Counted from the stretch's first letter, positions 36,428-45,259 are shown. The stretch is DNA of 64,000 nt from Planctomycetia bacterium (GCA_015200345.1 CP054187.1:3518470-3582469), one strand, 5' to 3'. The notes: generated by a model not told the origin, from the sequence alone. Program-made: numbers and translations.

Positions 36428-37429
36428 CTATTCGCCATCATCCTCGTCTTCGCCGTCGGCTTCCTCATCCTCCTCTTCGTCACCGTCGTCGTCTTCATCC
36501 GCTTCGTCATCGGCCGCCTTGCGCGCTGCGGCCTTGGAGGGCTTGGCAGCTTCCGGCTTGCCCTCGTAGCCCAGCGCTTTGCGCTCGGACCGGGCGATTT
36601 TCGCCTGCTCGAACTCGCCGAATTCATGAATGATCTTGTCGTAGTATTTGGCCGCGTCGGCCTTCTCGCCATTTTGAGCCAGCACGCGGGCACAGGCCAG
36701 CCAGCGACTGCACTTCTTCCCGGCCTCGGCCCGGCGCAACGCCTCCATGATCGAGCTGTTGCCCTTCATCTTCTTGATCTGTTCGTTCGCCTTTTTCGCG
36801 TGGGCCGATCCTTTGTTCTCCGTGGCCACCTGCGTGAACAGATCCATCGCATCGGCATACTTTCCCTCGCGGTACAACTTGTCGGCCCTCTTCAATACCG
36901 ACGCGGCGGACTCGTCCGACAGGCTGCCTTTCTTCTTTGGCGGATTGGACTTCAGTGCCGATTCGATCTCCGAATCGATGACCGCAGGATGGCCGGTCCA
37001 GACCACCTTTCCGTCGGGGCCGATGAGAATCGCCGTCGGGAAGGCGCTGATGCCGTATTTCTGAAGCGTGGCTTTGGCGCCACCGCCGACGATATAGGGC
37101 ATTTTGTATTTTTCTACAAACGGGCCGACCTTCGATTTCGGCTCATCCGACAGGGCGACCAGCAACATGCCTTTAGGCTCATACTTCTTCTTCAGTTCAA
37201 TCAGGTGCGGAATGCTGTCCCGGCAGGGACCGCACCACGTCGCCCAGAACTCCAGCAGAACCAGTCGCCCCTTCAAATGCTCGGAATTGAGCGACTTCGC
37301 GCTGCCAGGCAGGTTGATCCAGTATTCCGCCTTGATCTCCGGAGCCGTCTCGCCGACCTCCACGGCCCGGGCAATCGGCATCTGGATCAATGTGATCATC
37401 GCCGCTGCAAGCAGAACAGACTTCTTCAT
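36428..37429 (-). CDS. Secreted TlpA-like thioredoxin with helical and acidic tail
   Basis: The start at 37429 (MKKSVLLAAAM) has GGAG ten bases upstream. The 333-aa product has a signal peptide (to ~Ala22), then a TlpA/AhpC-like redoxin domain (~24-165) with the CGPC active site at 66-69 (LLEFWATWCGPCR) and cis-Pro in SAFPTAIL. A helical, TPR-like region follows (~180-290, REGKYADAMDLFTQVA). The last ~35 residues are almost entirely Asp and Glu (DDDGDEEEDEEADGEDEDDG), a tail not usual in the family. The redoxin probably reduces disulfides or methionine-repair partners outside the cytoplasm; MsrA is adjacent. Confidence 0.85.
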   Translation of the reverse strand: MKKSVLLAAAMITLIQMPIARAVEVGETAPEIKAEYWINLPGSAKSLNSEHLKGRLVLLEFWATWCGPCRDSIPHLIELKKKYEPKGMLLVALSDEPKSKVGPFVEKYKMPYIVGGGAKATLQKYGISAFPTAILIGPDGKVVWTGHPAVIDSEIESALKSNPPKKKGSLSDESAASVLKRADKLYREGKYADAMDLFTQVATENKGSAHAKKANEQIKKMKGNSSIMEALRRAEAGKKCSRWLACARVLAQNGEKADAAKYYDKIIHEFGEFEQAKIARSERKALGYEGKPEAAKPSKAAARKAADDEADEDDDGDEEEDEEADGEDEDDGE

Positions 37430-37526
37430 GGGTTGTATCTCCGTGATACCGGTCATCTGGCTGGCCGAGTCTTGCAATCGTGCGCGGACCCGGTCTCGGT
37501 GGCGAAGTGCCCTGTGAGATTGCTAC

Positions 37527-37556
37527 AGCATAGCACCGACGCAGCCTGTTTGACAA
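37527..37556 (-). promoter_or_regulatory. Sigma70-like promoter candidate for the redoxin gene
   Basis: On the minus strand TTGTCA (37551-37556), an 18-bp spacer and TATGCT (37527-37532), about 100 bases before the ATG. Confidence 0.35.
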
Positions 37557-37650
37557 GCTTCCACCGATCTGCATCCGCAACATCACCTCCGGTTGCCGGA
37601 CCGCCCGGAGGCATTCCACACCGCCTCGGGCCCCGCATACACTTACGAAA

Positions 37651-38946
37651 ATGAAGACTGCGCAAACGACGCCAGACCCTGCCTTTGCCCCGGAAGAGGC
37701 TGCCGCCATCGCACTGGACGCCGCCGATCCGCTGGCTCGGTTCCGCGAACGGTTTGAGATTCCCCTCGGCCCTGACGGCAAGCCGGTCATATACTTTTGT
37801 GGCAATTCGCTCGGCCTGATGCCCCGCGCCGCGCGCGATGCGGTGAACCAGGAACTCGACGACTGGGCGCGCCTCGCGGTCGATGCCCATTTCGCGGGCC
37901 GCTCGCCGTGGTACTCCTACCACGAGCAATTCCGCGAGCCGGCGGCCCGGCTGGTCGGGGCGAAGCCCGGCGAAGTCGTCCTGATGAACAGCCTGACGGT
38001 CAACCTGCACCTGCTGATGGTCAGCTTCTATCAGCCGACGCACACGCGGTACAAGATTCTCATGGAAGAGGCGGCGTTTCCGTCGGACACGTACGCGGCG
38101 GCAAGCCAATTGCGCTTTCACGGGCACGACCCGGACGACGCGCTGGCGATCATCCGCCCGCGCGAGGGCGAGGCATTCATCCACCCCGGCGACATCGAGT
38201 CGGAGCTGGAGGACCACGGCGACCGCGTCGCGCTCGTGCTGCTGTCGGGCGTGAATTACTTCACCGGGCAGGTGTTCGACATGAAGCGGATCACGGCCGT
38301 CGCGCGGGCCGAAGGCTGCATGGTCGGGCTGGACCTGGCGCACGCCGCGGGCAACGTGCCGCTGGCATTGCACGAGTGGGGCGTGGACTTCGCGGCGTGG
38401 TGTTCATACAAATATCTTAATAGCGGGCCGGGGGCCGTCGCCGGCGCGTTTGTGCACGAACGCCATCACGCCAATGCGCGGCTCGACCGCTTCGCCGGCT
38501 GGTGGGGCAACGATCCGGCCACGCGCTTCCGCATGCACCTGAATGAGCAGTTCGTGCCCGTCGCCCGGGCCGACGCCTGGCAGGTGAGCAATCCGCCGAT
38601 CCTCTCGATGGCGCCGCTCCGCGCGTCGCTGGCCATCTTCGACGAGGCCGGAATGGAAAACCTCCGCGCCAAATCTGTTCGCCTGACCGGGTACTTGCAA
38701 TTCCTGCTCGATCGGATGCCCACGCAGCGGTACGAAGTCATCACGCCGCGCCAGCCTGACCACCGCGGCTGCCAACTGTCGATCCTTGCCCACGAACGGC
38801 CGAAGGAATTGTTTCACGCGCTCGATGCAGCCGGCGTAAAGGCCGATTTCCGCGAGCCGAATGTCATACGCGTGGCACCCGTCCCGCTGTACAACACGTT
38901 TCACGAAGTCTGGCGCTTCGCGCAGGTGCTCGCGCGGCATGCGTGA
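37651..38946 (+). CDS. kynU: Kynureninase
   Basis: A PLP enzyme that cleaves kynurenine to anthranilate and alanine, or 3-hydroxykynurenine to 3-hydroxyanthranilate. The 431-aa length is typical. YFCGNSLGLMP, LMNSLTVNLHLLM, the FPSDxY motif (AAFPSDTYA), the Asp in GLDLAHAAGN and the PLP-binding Lys254 in CSYKYLNSGPG are all present. No tryptophan dioxygenase or formamidase is adjacent, so the rest of the pathway, for tryptophan breakdown or NAD synthesis, must be encoded elsewhere. No clear Shine-Dalgarno precedes the ATG. Confidence 0.95.
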   Translation: MKTAQTTPDPAFAPEEAAAIALDAADPLARFRERFEIPLGPDGKPVIYFCGNSLGLMPRAARDAVNQELDDWARLAVDAHFAGRSPWYSYHEQFREPAARLVGAKPGEVVLMNSLTVNLHLLMVSFYQPTHTRYKILMEEAAFPSDTYAAASQLRFHGHDPDDALAIIRPREGEAFIHPGDIESELEDHGDRVALVLLSGVNYFTGQVFDMKRITAVARAEGCMVGLDLAHAAGNVPLALHEWGVDFAAWCSYKYLNSGPGAVAGAFVHERHHANARLDRFAGWWGNDPATRFRMHLNEQFVPVARADAWQVSNPPILSMAPLRASLAIFDEAGMENLRAKSVRLTGYLQFLLDRMPTQRYEVITPRQPDHRGCQLSILAHERPKELFHALDAAGVKADFREPNVIRVAPVPLYNTFHEVWRFAQVLARHA

Positions 38947-39175
38947 ACGGCTTGGCGCGAATCCGCATTGCGGCCCCCAGCGCTTCTGCACGGTCCAATC
39001 GTGGACCACGGCTCTGCATTTGGCTTCGATTAGGCGGTTTTGACAGGCAGTCGAAATCGCTAACAGAGGGAGTATGCGGCTCCCGGATTGTGGAATGAAA
39101 CGGTCCGCCGGCGCAGGGAAGGAACGCCAGGGTTCGAGCCGAACTTAAATATAAACAATTGAATAGAACCGGCCG

Positions 39176-39373
39176 TTAGCGCGCCGGGACTTCGCCGAAC
39201 TTCTGCACACGGCGCTTGGCTTTGCGCAGGTTGCGCCGGTTGCGATCCGAAGGCTTCTCGTAATAGGCCGTCCGCTTCATCTCGCGCAAGACGCCTTCGC
39301 GCTCGCAAAGCTTCTTCAGGCGACGCATCAGCTGCTGAACCGGCTCATTGGGACGGGGTCGAACTTTGATCAT
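39176..39373 (-). CDS. rpsU: Ribosomal protein bS21
   Basis: A small basic protein of the 30S platform near the anti-Shine-Dalgarno end of 16S rRNA. The 65-aa product starts at 39373 (MIKVRPRPNEPVQQLMRRLK) and has the typical ALREMKR-like VLREMKRTAYYEKPS block and a basic tail. AGGAG lies about 14 bases upstream, an unusually long spacing; 16 more in-frame codons upstream are less likely. It stands alone, with no dnaG or rpoD beside it. Confidence 0.93.
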   Translation of the reverse strand: MIKVRPRPNEPVQQLMRRLKKLCEREGVLREMKRTAYYEKPSDRNRRNLRKAKRRVQKFGEVPAR

Positions 39374-39747
39374 GTGACGGCCAATCACTCCTGTCTGTGC
39401 GTTCGACGGCAACACGATCACAGCCGGTCATGCCCCCTCGGGGCGACCCAGTGAACGGCCATCCGTGCATGTCCGCCGAACGCGGGATAGTCTAAGTGAG
39501 TATCGGCTGAAACGCAAAGGGTGGAAAAAGGGTTGGCCAGCGGATTGTAAAAGCCTATAATGCAAAGAGTTATGAGCGGCATGTGATCATCTGAAGCGGG
39601 ACGCTCTCGTGCAAGCCGCCAACGTGAGCGACCAGGGCTGGCAAACGCCGCGCAAAAGATGATACATGAACCGGGTAGGATGGCGGTGGAATTGCCCACA
39701 TTGAATGCTGATGTCGAAACGGCGGCAACGCAAGACGCACACGAGGA
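39374..39747. other. Divergent region between rpsU and the PEP-synthase-like gene
   Basis: This 374-bp gap carries a strong plus-strand promoter (39533-39561), implying a ~180-base leader for the downstream gene. No open frame or RNA family is recognised. Confidence 0.4.
39533..39561 (+). promoter_or_regulatory. Sigma70-like promoter for the PEP-synthase-like gene
   Basis: TTGGCC (39533-39538), a 17-bp spacer and a consensus TATAAT (39556-39561). The predicted start leaves a ~180-base untranslated leader. Confidence 0.5.
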
Positions 39748-42102
39748 ATGACCGCACGCATGAAGCCTGATCCAGACAGCGCGGTGGGGTCGTCGTCGGT
39801 GCTGGATGGCTACTTGGCGCGATACCCGCACCTATTGGACCGAATCATTCGACAATTGCAGGTGGCGCTGCATGAAAAAGGGGCGATCTCGATCGATGAT
39901 TTGTACGAGAAAGCGCGCGGCGAGCAGGGGGAGTCCGGCACGGGGAACCCCAACGTGGCCGAGGCGCCGCACGGCGACGAAGCCGAGCGCGAGGCGGTGA
40001 ATCGCCTGACGCGCTGGTACGCCGGTCAGCATCTGTCGGCGCTGGAAATAGACGATTTAGTTAATCTGGCCCTGAAGCGCGAAGAGGCCGACAAGCTTCG
40101 CGCGATCGTATCCCTTTCCACCGTATCGTTCCGGCTGCTCTCCGACGCGGTGCGGCGGTTCTGCGCCCTGCCCGAAGGCGAATCGCACTTGCAGCCTGAC
40201 GAGGCCATGGGCATTCGGGTCGGGTTGATTCGCCACCTCATCAGCGATCAGCTCGAGTTCATCGGCATCGCCAAACGCCATCTGCGCATCCGCGATTTCG
40301 GCGAGATCGTGCCGCGCCTCATCGGCGACGAGAGCGGCATGGGGCGCATCGGCGGGAAGGCGGCCGGCATGTTTCTGGCGCATCGCATCCTGACGCGGCG
40401 GGCCGATCCCGTCGTCCGCGCGCATGAGCCGGACGCGCGGGTCCGGCAGGCGGTCGCCGACGGCGGAGAAATCGCCATACCCGAGTCGTATTTCCTCCGG
40501 TCCGACGTGATCGAGGAATTCATCAAGCTCAATGACTTGGGAGAGTACCAGAACCAGAAGTACAAGACGGCGGAGGAGATTCGTAAGGATTACCGCCTGA
40601 TCAAACAGGTGTTTCGCAACGGGAAGTTCCCGGCCCGCATCGTGGAACAGCTTCGGCGGCTGCTGGAGGAGATCGGGCATCATCCGGTGATCGTGCGTTC
40701 CAGCAGCCTACTGGAAGACCGCTTCGGGACGGCGTTCTCTGGCAAGTACGCGAGTTTCTTCCTGGGGAATCAAGGGTCGCTGGAGAAGCGGCTGGCGGCG
40801 TTGCTGGGAGCGATTGCCGAGGTGTTTGCCAGCGCGCTGGGGCCGGATCCGTTGCTGTACCGCCGGGAGCATGATCTGCTGGATTACGAAGAGGACATGG
40901 CGATTCTGATCCAGAAAGTGGTGGGCCAGAAGTTCGGGTCGTACTTCGCGCCGGCGTTCGCGGGGGTGGCATTCAGCCGGAACGAATACCGATGGAGCCC
41001 TCGGATTCGCCGCGAGGACGGCTTGATGCGGATCGTGATGGGGCTGGGGACGCGGGCGGTGGATCGCGTGGCGTCGGAGTTTCCGCGGATGGTGGCGCTG
41101 GGCATGCCGACGTTGCGGCACGAGTCGTCGATCCCGGAGATCCTGCGGCATTCGCAGCGTACGATTGACGTGATCAATTTGTCGAAGAACCGGCTGGAAT
41201 CGGTGCCGTTTGAGGAGGTCCTCCGGCAGGCGGGAGAGTTCAGCCTCCTGGATCGAATCGTGTCGATTTCGCGCGACGGGATGCTCGTGCCGCCGACGGG
41301 GACGTACATCGACACGCCCGCGTCGCAACTGGTGGTGACGTTCGACAAGCTGATGATCGAAGGCGCGTTTCCGGAGCAGATGCGCGGCCTGCTGCGGCGG
41401 CTGGAGCTTGCGTACGGCGTGCCGGTCGACGTTGAGTTCGCGCACGATGGCGAACGGCTTTATCTCCTGCAATGCCGGACCTTGAGCCAGTTGGCCGAGA
41501 TGGAAAACGTGACGATTCCCGCGGATGTACCGGAGGAGCGGACGATCTTCACCGCGAATCGGTTCGTGCGATCGGGGATTGTGGACCGGATCGAGTATGT
41601 GATCTACGTGGATCCGCGTGATTACGACCGGCTTCATTCGAATGAGAAGCGGGTGCAGGTGGCGCGCGTGATCGGCGCATTGAATGAGAAGTTGCGCGAT
41701 CGGCGGTTCATCCTGATCGGCCCGGGACGCTGGGGCAGCAGCGACAAGCGGCTGGGTGTGCCGGTGAGCTATGCGGACATCAATCGCTCGAAAATGCTGA
41801 TTGAAGTCGCGCGCGAACGGGATGGATACATACCGGAAGTCTCGTTCGGCACGCATTTCTTTCAGGACCTGGTCGAGGCGGGCATTTCCTACCTGCCGTT
41901 GTACCCGGATGACCGGCGCAATCGGTTCAACGAAACATTCTTGAGCGGGTCCGACAATCAACTTGCGGCGATCCTGCCGGAGGAAACGCAGTTGGGAGAC
42001 GTGGTCCGCGTGATTGACGTGGCGGCCGCGGCGACGGGCCGGTATCTGCGCGTGGTGATGGACGGACGGACGGACCAGGCGATCGCGTTTTTGGCGGATT
42101 GA
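39748..42102 (+). CDS. PEP/pyruvate-binding (ATP-grasp) protein lacking the phosphohistidine domain
   Basis: A 784-aa protein; the ATG at 39760, 12 bases after GAGGA, is an alternative start. The N-terminal ~190 residues are helical. Residues ~200-600 resemble the PEP synthase/PPDK ATP-grasp domain: GKAAGMFLAHRIL, VIVRSSSLLEDRFGTAFSGKYASF, AILIQKVVGQ, FAGVAFSRNEY and VDVEFAHDGERLYLLQCR. No GGxTSHAA phosphohistidine motif and no PEP-binding barrel follow. Instead, ~180 residues of unfamiliar sequence contain IGPGRWGSSDKRLGVPVSY and a histidine in FGTHFFQDL. It can probably bind ATP and phosphorylate something, but the acceptor is unknown. It differs clearly from ppdK in this window. Confidence 0.85.
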   Translation: MTARMKPDPDSAVGSSSVLDGYLARYPHLLDRIIRQLQVALHEKGAISIDDLYEKARGEQGESGTGNPNVAEAPHGDEAEREAVNRLTRWYAGQHLSALEIDDLVNLALKREEADKLRAIVSLSTVSFRLLSDAVRRFCALPEGESHLQPDEAMGIRVGLIRHLISDQLEFIGIAKRHLRIRDFGEIVPRLIGDESGMGRIGGKAAGMFLAHRILTRRADPVVRAHEPDARVRQAVADGGEIAIPESYFLRSDVIEEFIKLNDLGEYQNQKYKTAEEIRKDYRLIKQVFRNGKFPARIVEQLRRLLEEIGHHPVIVRSSSLLEDRFGTAFSGKYASFFLGNQGSLEKRLAALLGAIAEVFASALGPDPLLYRREHDLLDYEEDMAILIQKVVGQKFGSYFAPAFAGVAFSRNEYRWSPRIRREDGLMRIVMGLGTRAVDRVASEFPRMVALGMPTLRHESSIPEILRHSQRTIDVINLSKNRLESVPFEEVLRQAGEFSLLDRIVSISRDGMLVPPTGTYIDTPASQLVVTFDKLMIEGAFPEQMRGLLRRLELAYGVPVDVEFAHDGERLYLLQCRTLSQLAEMENVTIPADVPEERTIFTANRFVRSGIVDRIEYVIYVDPRDYDRLHSNEKRVQVARVIGALNEKLRDRRFILIGPGRWGSSDKRLGVPVSYADINRSKMLIEVARERDGYIPEVSFGTHFFQDLVEAGISYLPLYPDDRRNRFNETFLSGSDNQLAAILPEETQLGDVVRVIDVAAAATGRYLRVVMDGRTDQAIAFLAD

Positions 42103-42404
42103 TCGACGGACGCCGTCCGGTTATATTAAAGAATTTTACTTCTGTTATTATACGGTTGTATTTTGGCAAAATGGACCGCCGCACTTGAACGATTTTCAGC
42201 AGAAAATTTCATTCTACGGACCCCTGAAATCCTGAATTTCACTTTACACGGACAGCCGTTGTCGGATATACTCAATTCGAGTCGGTGACGTGGCCGCGTT
42301 GTGTGGTCCGCGCCTGGAACGAAGCACAACTCCCGCGTGCTTTCCTCCGCGAAAGTACGTGCGCGTGCAGTTTGAGGGGAACTGAAAGTAAAGGAGACGG
42401 GAGG
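42103..42404. other. AT-rich leader region before the first PEP-CTERM paralog
   Basis: This 302-bp gap is notably AT-rich between ~42120 and 42250 for this genome. It contains a promoter at 42243-42272 and a ~125-base leader. No gene is seen. Confidence 0.5.
42243..42272 (+). promoter_or_regulatory. Sigma70-like promoter for PEP-CTERM paralog 1
   Basis: TTTACA (42243-42248), an 18-bp spacer and TATACT (42267-42272), preceded by an AT-rich stretch that could act as an UP element. Confidence 0.5.
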
Positions 42405-43115
42405 ATGAAAGGAACGATGAAAGGAATCTTGACATTCGCAGTAATGGGGGCCTTGCTGGGAGCGGTCGCGTCGCCCGCGTCGGCGGACTCGATCAGCTTC
42501 ACGGACCAAGTCAAGTTCATCAGCGATTTGCAACCGACGGCCACGGTGACGTTGCCGGCGTTCGACACGCTGGGCAACACGCTCACTTTGACAAACGTCC
42601 TGGTCGAGGTGTTTCACTTCGCATCGGTCGAGTTGAAGGCAGACAATGACGATCCCTTCCAGGGCGCGACCGTCAGCGGCCGCATGTTCAGGCAATGGTC
42701 GCTCACGGGACCTGGCGTGGTTTCCAGCGGTAGCCAGATCACGCAGACCCCGTTTGTGAATCTCCTCGCCGACGATGGCGATGGTGGAAACACGTTCAAC
42801 TTTGACGCGTCTGCTCCGGATGGTGTCAACTTCGGACTATTGAGCTACGGCCCGTTGCTCGCCAGTTCACACAACCCGGCGTTCGGCCCCTATACGGACA
42901 CGGGCACGGTGGATTTCTTCGTGACGCCTTTGCTGATGTCGCAAGATTTGCAATTTGTCACGCCGCCTGATGCGTGGCAGTTGGACGTACAGAATCCGTC
43001 GTTGACCGTCGTTGTGAAGGTGACTTACGATTACGTTCCCGAGCCTGCGAGCCTGACTTTTCTTGCGTTGGGCGCTGGCGCGATGCTCATTCGACGCAGG
43101 CGACCGTCACGGTAG
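42405..43115 (+). CDS. PEP-CTERM exported protein, paralog 1 of 3
   Basis: A 236-aa protein; the ATG at 42405 follows AAGGAG by eight bases. The signal peptide ends at ASA before DSISFTDQVKF. The ~180-residue beta-rich body is shared with the next two genes and resembles choice-of-anchor domains. Common landmarks are LPAFDTLGNTLTLTNVLVEV, ADNDDPFQGATV, WSLTGPGVVSSG, LLMSQDLQF and PDAWQLDVQNP. The C-terminus is a PEP-CTERM signal (VPEPASLTFLALGAGAM, then IRRRRPSR) recognised by exosortase and cleaved during export. No exosortase gene is in the window. The function is unknown; surface display or an extracellular matrix role is inferred. Confidence 0.88.
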   Translation: MKGTMKGILTFAVMGALLGAVASPASADSISFTDQVKFISDLQPTATVTLPAFDTLGNTLTLTNVLVEVFHFASVELKADNDDPFQGATVSGRMFRQWSLTGPGVVSSGSQITQTPFVNLLADDGDGGNTFNFDASAPDGVNFGLLSYGPLLASSHNPAFGPYTDTGTVDFFVTPLLMSQDLQFVTPPDAWQLDVQNPSLTVVVKVTYDYVPEPASLTFLALGAGAMLIRRRRPSR

Positions 43116-43235
43116 GCATGGTACATAAGCCATTGCCCTGAAATAGTTTAGGGCGGCTGCACAGTTCTGATTCGAAGCGAATCAGCCCCAATCAAAATGG
43201 GCAAATGGATACCGCGCTTTTCGCGCGTAAACCTA

Positions 43236-43264
43236 TTGACTTCCATTTTGGTTTCTGATATTCT
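43236..43264 (+). promoter_or_regulatory. Sigma70-like promoter for PEP-CTERM paralog 2
   Basis: TTGACT (43236-43241), a 17-bp spacer and TATTCT (43259-43264). The leader is about 85 bases. Confidence 0.5.
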
Positions 43265-43356
43265 TTCTCCAGTAAGGACCGAGCAGGTTCGCCTGCAACG
43301 CGGCGGATCGAACGCCTCTCGCACAGGCTCGCGGCGGGACTTCTGGGAGGAAAGTT

Positions 43357-44058
43357 GTGAGAAAGAACGCTTCGATTCTGGCATTGGTGTCCGTTCTGAC
43401 CTGTATCGTGCTAGTCAATTCGGCGACGGCTGCATCGATCAGCTTCTCGGACAAGGTCGAGTTCGTCACGGATCTGCCGCCGAACAACATGGCACAGATT
43501 TCGCTTCCGTCTTTTGACACGCAAGGCGGAACCCTCACGCTCAACAGCGTCTTGGTCGAGATCTTCCATCAGGGTTCGGTCCAGATGGCGGCGGACAATG
43601 ATGACCCGTTCCGACCGGCGGTGGTTCGCGGCCGCATGTTCCGCACGTTCACGGCGACCGGTCCGGGCGTCGTTGCGGGCGGGAACAACGTCACTTCGAC
43701 TCCTTTCGTGAATCTGGATCCGGATAACGGCGACTTGGTGATCTTCGATCCCACGGGTCCGGATGGCGTCAATTTTGGTGTGCTCGCCTACGGCCCGCTC
43801 CTCGCGCATTCATCGAATCCGGCGACCGCGCTCTATGCGACGCCGGTGCCCGGGCTGGTGAACTTCGACATCGAAGCGACGCTGATGAGTCAGGATCTCC
43901 AGTTCCAAGGTCAGGCGCCCGATGCCTGGACGCTCGAAGTGGAGAATCCCCGGTTGTCGGTGACCGTGAAGGTCACTTACGACTACGTTCCGGAGCCTTC
44001 GACCCTCTCGCTTCTCGGACTGGGTTTGGTTGGTCTGGTGCGACGCAGCCGACGCTGA
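43357..44058 (+). CDS. PEP-CTERM exported protein, paralog 2 of 3
   Basis: A 233-aa protein starting at GTG 43357, with GGGAGG six bases upstream. The signal peptide is followed by ASISFSDKVEFVTDLPP, aligned with paralog 1. Shared blocks are SFDTQGGTLTLNSVLVEIFH, AADNDDPF, TATGPGVVAGGN, LMSQDLQFQG and PDAWTLEVENP. The C-terminal VPEPSTLSLLGLGLVGLVR followed by RSRR is a canonical PEP-CTERM anchor. It ends before a strong terminator at 44087, so it is probably transcribed alone from its own promoter. Confidence 0.88.
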   Translation: MRKNASILALVSVLTCIVLVNSATAASISFSDKVEFVTDLPPNNMAQISLPSFDTQGGTLTLNSVLVEIFHQGSVQMAADNDDPFRPAVVRGRMFRTFTATGPGVVAGGNNVTSTPFVNLDPDNGDLVIFDPTGPDGVNFGVLAYGPLLAHSSNPATALYATPVPGLVNFDIEATLMSQDLQFQGQAPDAWTLEVENPRLSVTVKVTYDYVPEPSTLSLLGLGLVGLVRRSRR

Positions 44059-44086
44059 TCGCGTCCGCGAATACCAGTTTGTTTTC

Positions 44087-44119
44087 AAAGGACCGTCCCG
44101 CCCGGGGCGGTCCTTTTTT
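44087..44119 (+). terminator. Rho-independent terminator after PEP-CTERM paralog 2
   Basis: AAAGGACCG pairs perfectly with CGGTCCTTT around a GC-rich inner stem, followed by a run of T. Confidence 0.9.
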
Positions 44120-44263
44120 ATTTCGGCGCCGATCTTTTCGTCGCGATCCGGACGATGCGTCCGGTGAAGCGCTCCCACGTTATTCAGCATGCCGTCTTTT
44201 TGGGGCCGTCCGGATTTCTGTGGTCAAATTTTCAAGTTTGTGACGAATCAACCCCAAATTCCA

Positions 44264-44293
44264 TTGACAGATGAAATTCCTGGTGAATAGTAT
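44264..44293 (+). promoter_or_regulatory. Sigma70-like promoter for PEP-CTERM paralog 3
   Basis: A consensus TTGACA (44264-44269), an 18-bp spacer and TAGTAT (44288-44293). The leader is about 115 bases. Confidence 0.5.
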
Positions 44294-44415
44294 CGAGTAG
44301 CAACTCTTCCTGTGGGGGGGCGGGTCTCGCACGCCGGACAGGTCAAGAGGGGGATTACACAACGGGGCATGACGGCCGTCCATCGGCTCGTCGACTTACG
44401 AAGACAGGGGGAAGT

Positions 44416-45135
44416 ATGAACCGCAGAATTGCTTTTGTATTGGGCATCGGCCTGCTGTGGGGCGGCGTCGGCAGCGCGCAGGCCGACACGATCATGCACA
44501 TGGGATCGGCGCACTTCGTCAGCGATCTGGAACCGGTGGCACAGATTGATATCCCGAGCTTTGACAACCAGGGTGGAACCTTGACGCTGATCAGCGTGCT
44601 GGTGGAGATCTTCCACAGCGCGTCGGTTGAGATGTCCGCGGATAACGATGATCCGTTTCAGGGTGCCACGGTGCGCGGTCGCCTGACGCGCATCTGGTCG
44701 TTGACCGGTCCGGGCGTGGTGTCGGGCGGGAACTTCCTGGCGTTCACTCCGTTTGTCAATCTCGCGCCCGACGACAACGACGGCGGCAGCCCGCTGATCT
44801 TCGACCGGACTCCGCCGGATGGTATTGACTTCGGCACATTCGGCTATGGGCTGACGCTGGCCAGTTCGCACAATCCCGCAGTCGGCTTGTACAGCACGAA
44901 CGGTCCGAACCTCTTGAGTTTCCTTGCTAGCCCGGATCTGATGTCGCAGGATTTGCAGTTCCAGGGCAATGCCCCGGACGCCTGGCAGCTGGAAGTTCAG
45001 AATCCGCAGCTGGATGTGAAAGTCAAGGTCACATACGAGTACATCCCGGAGCCGTCGACCTTGAGCCTACTCGGATTGGGTGGCATCGCCTTCCTTCGAC
45101 GCCGACGAGCGCGCGGAGCGGATGGTACTCCGTGA
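44416..45135 (+). CDS. PEP-CTERM exported protein, paralog 3 of 3
   Basis: A 239-aa protein with GGGGA just upstream of the ATG. The signal peptide ends near AQA before DTIMHMGSAHF. The same body as the two preceding genes is present: SFDNQGGTLTLISVLVEIFH, SADNDDPFQGATVRGRL, WSLTGPGVVSGGN, LASSHNPA and LMSQDLQFQGNAPDAWQLEV. The anchor is IPEPSTLSLLGLGGIAFLR followed by RRRAR. It shares features of both neighbours (DDPFQGATV with paralog 1, the anchor with paralog 2). It ends before a terminator at 45192. Confidence 0.88.
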   Translation: MNRRIAFVLGIGLLWGGVGSAQADTIMHMGSAHFVSDLEPVAQIDIPSFDNQGGTLTLISVLVEIFHSASVEMSADNDDPFQGATVRGRLTRIWSLTGPGVVSGGNFLAFTPFVNLAPDDNDGGSPLIFDRTPPDGIDFGTFGYGLTLASSHNPAVGLYSTNGPNLLSFLASPDLMSQDLQFQGNAPDAWQLEVQNPQLDVKVKVTYEYIPEPSTLSLLGLGGIAFLRRRRARGADGTP

Positions 45136-45191
45136 GTCGGATCAGCCCCGGAAGACTGCCCCCGGCCGGTGCAATCGATTGAGCTCGAATC

Positions 45192-45237
45192 AGGCCGTGT
45201 CCGCGCTTTCTGTTGAAGCGAGGCACGGCCTTTTTTT
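45192..45237 (+). terminator. Rho-independent terminator after PEP-CTERM paralog 3
   Basis: AGGCCGTG pairs with CACGGCCT across an inner hairpin, followed by seven T (45231-45237). Confidence 0.88.
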
Positions 45238-45259
45238 GGTATTCACTTCGCCCGGGGGA

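Larger units (their letters stand above)
44059..44415. other. Terminator and promoter region between paralogs 2 and 3
   Basis: The 357-bp gap holds a rho-independent terminator (44087-44119), an AT-rich stretch (~44190-44300) and the promoter of paralog 3 (44264-44293). No gene is seen. Confidence 0.5.

Noticed and set aside
43135..43154. Terminator after PEP-CTERM paralog 1
   Set aside because: GCCCT...AGGGC can pair, but the stem is short and no T-run follows.
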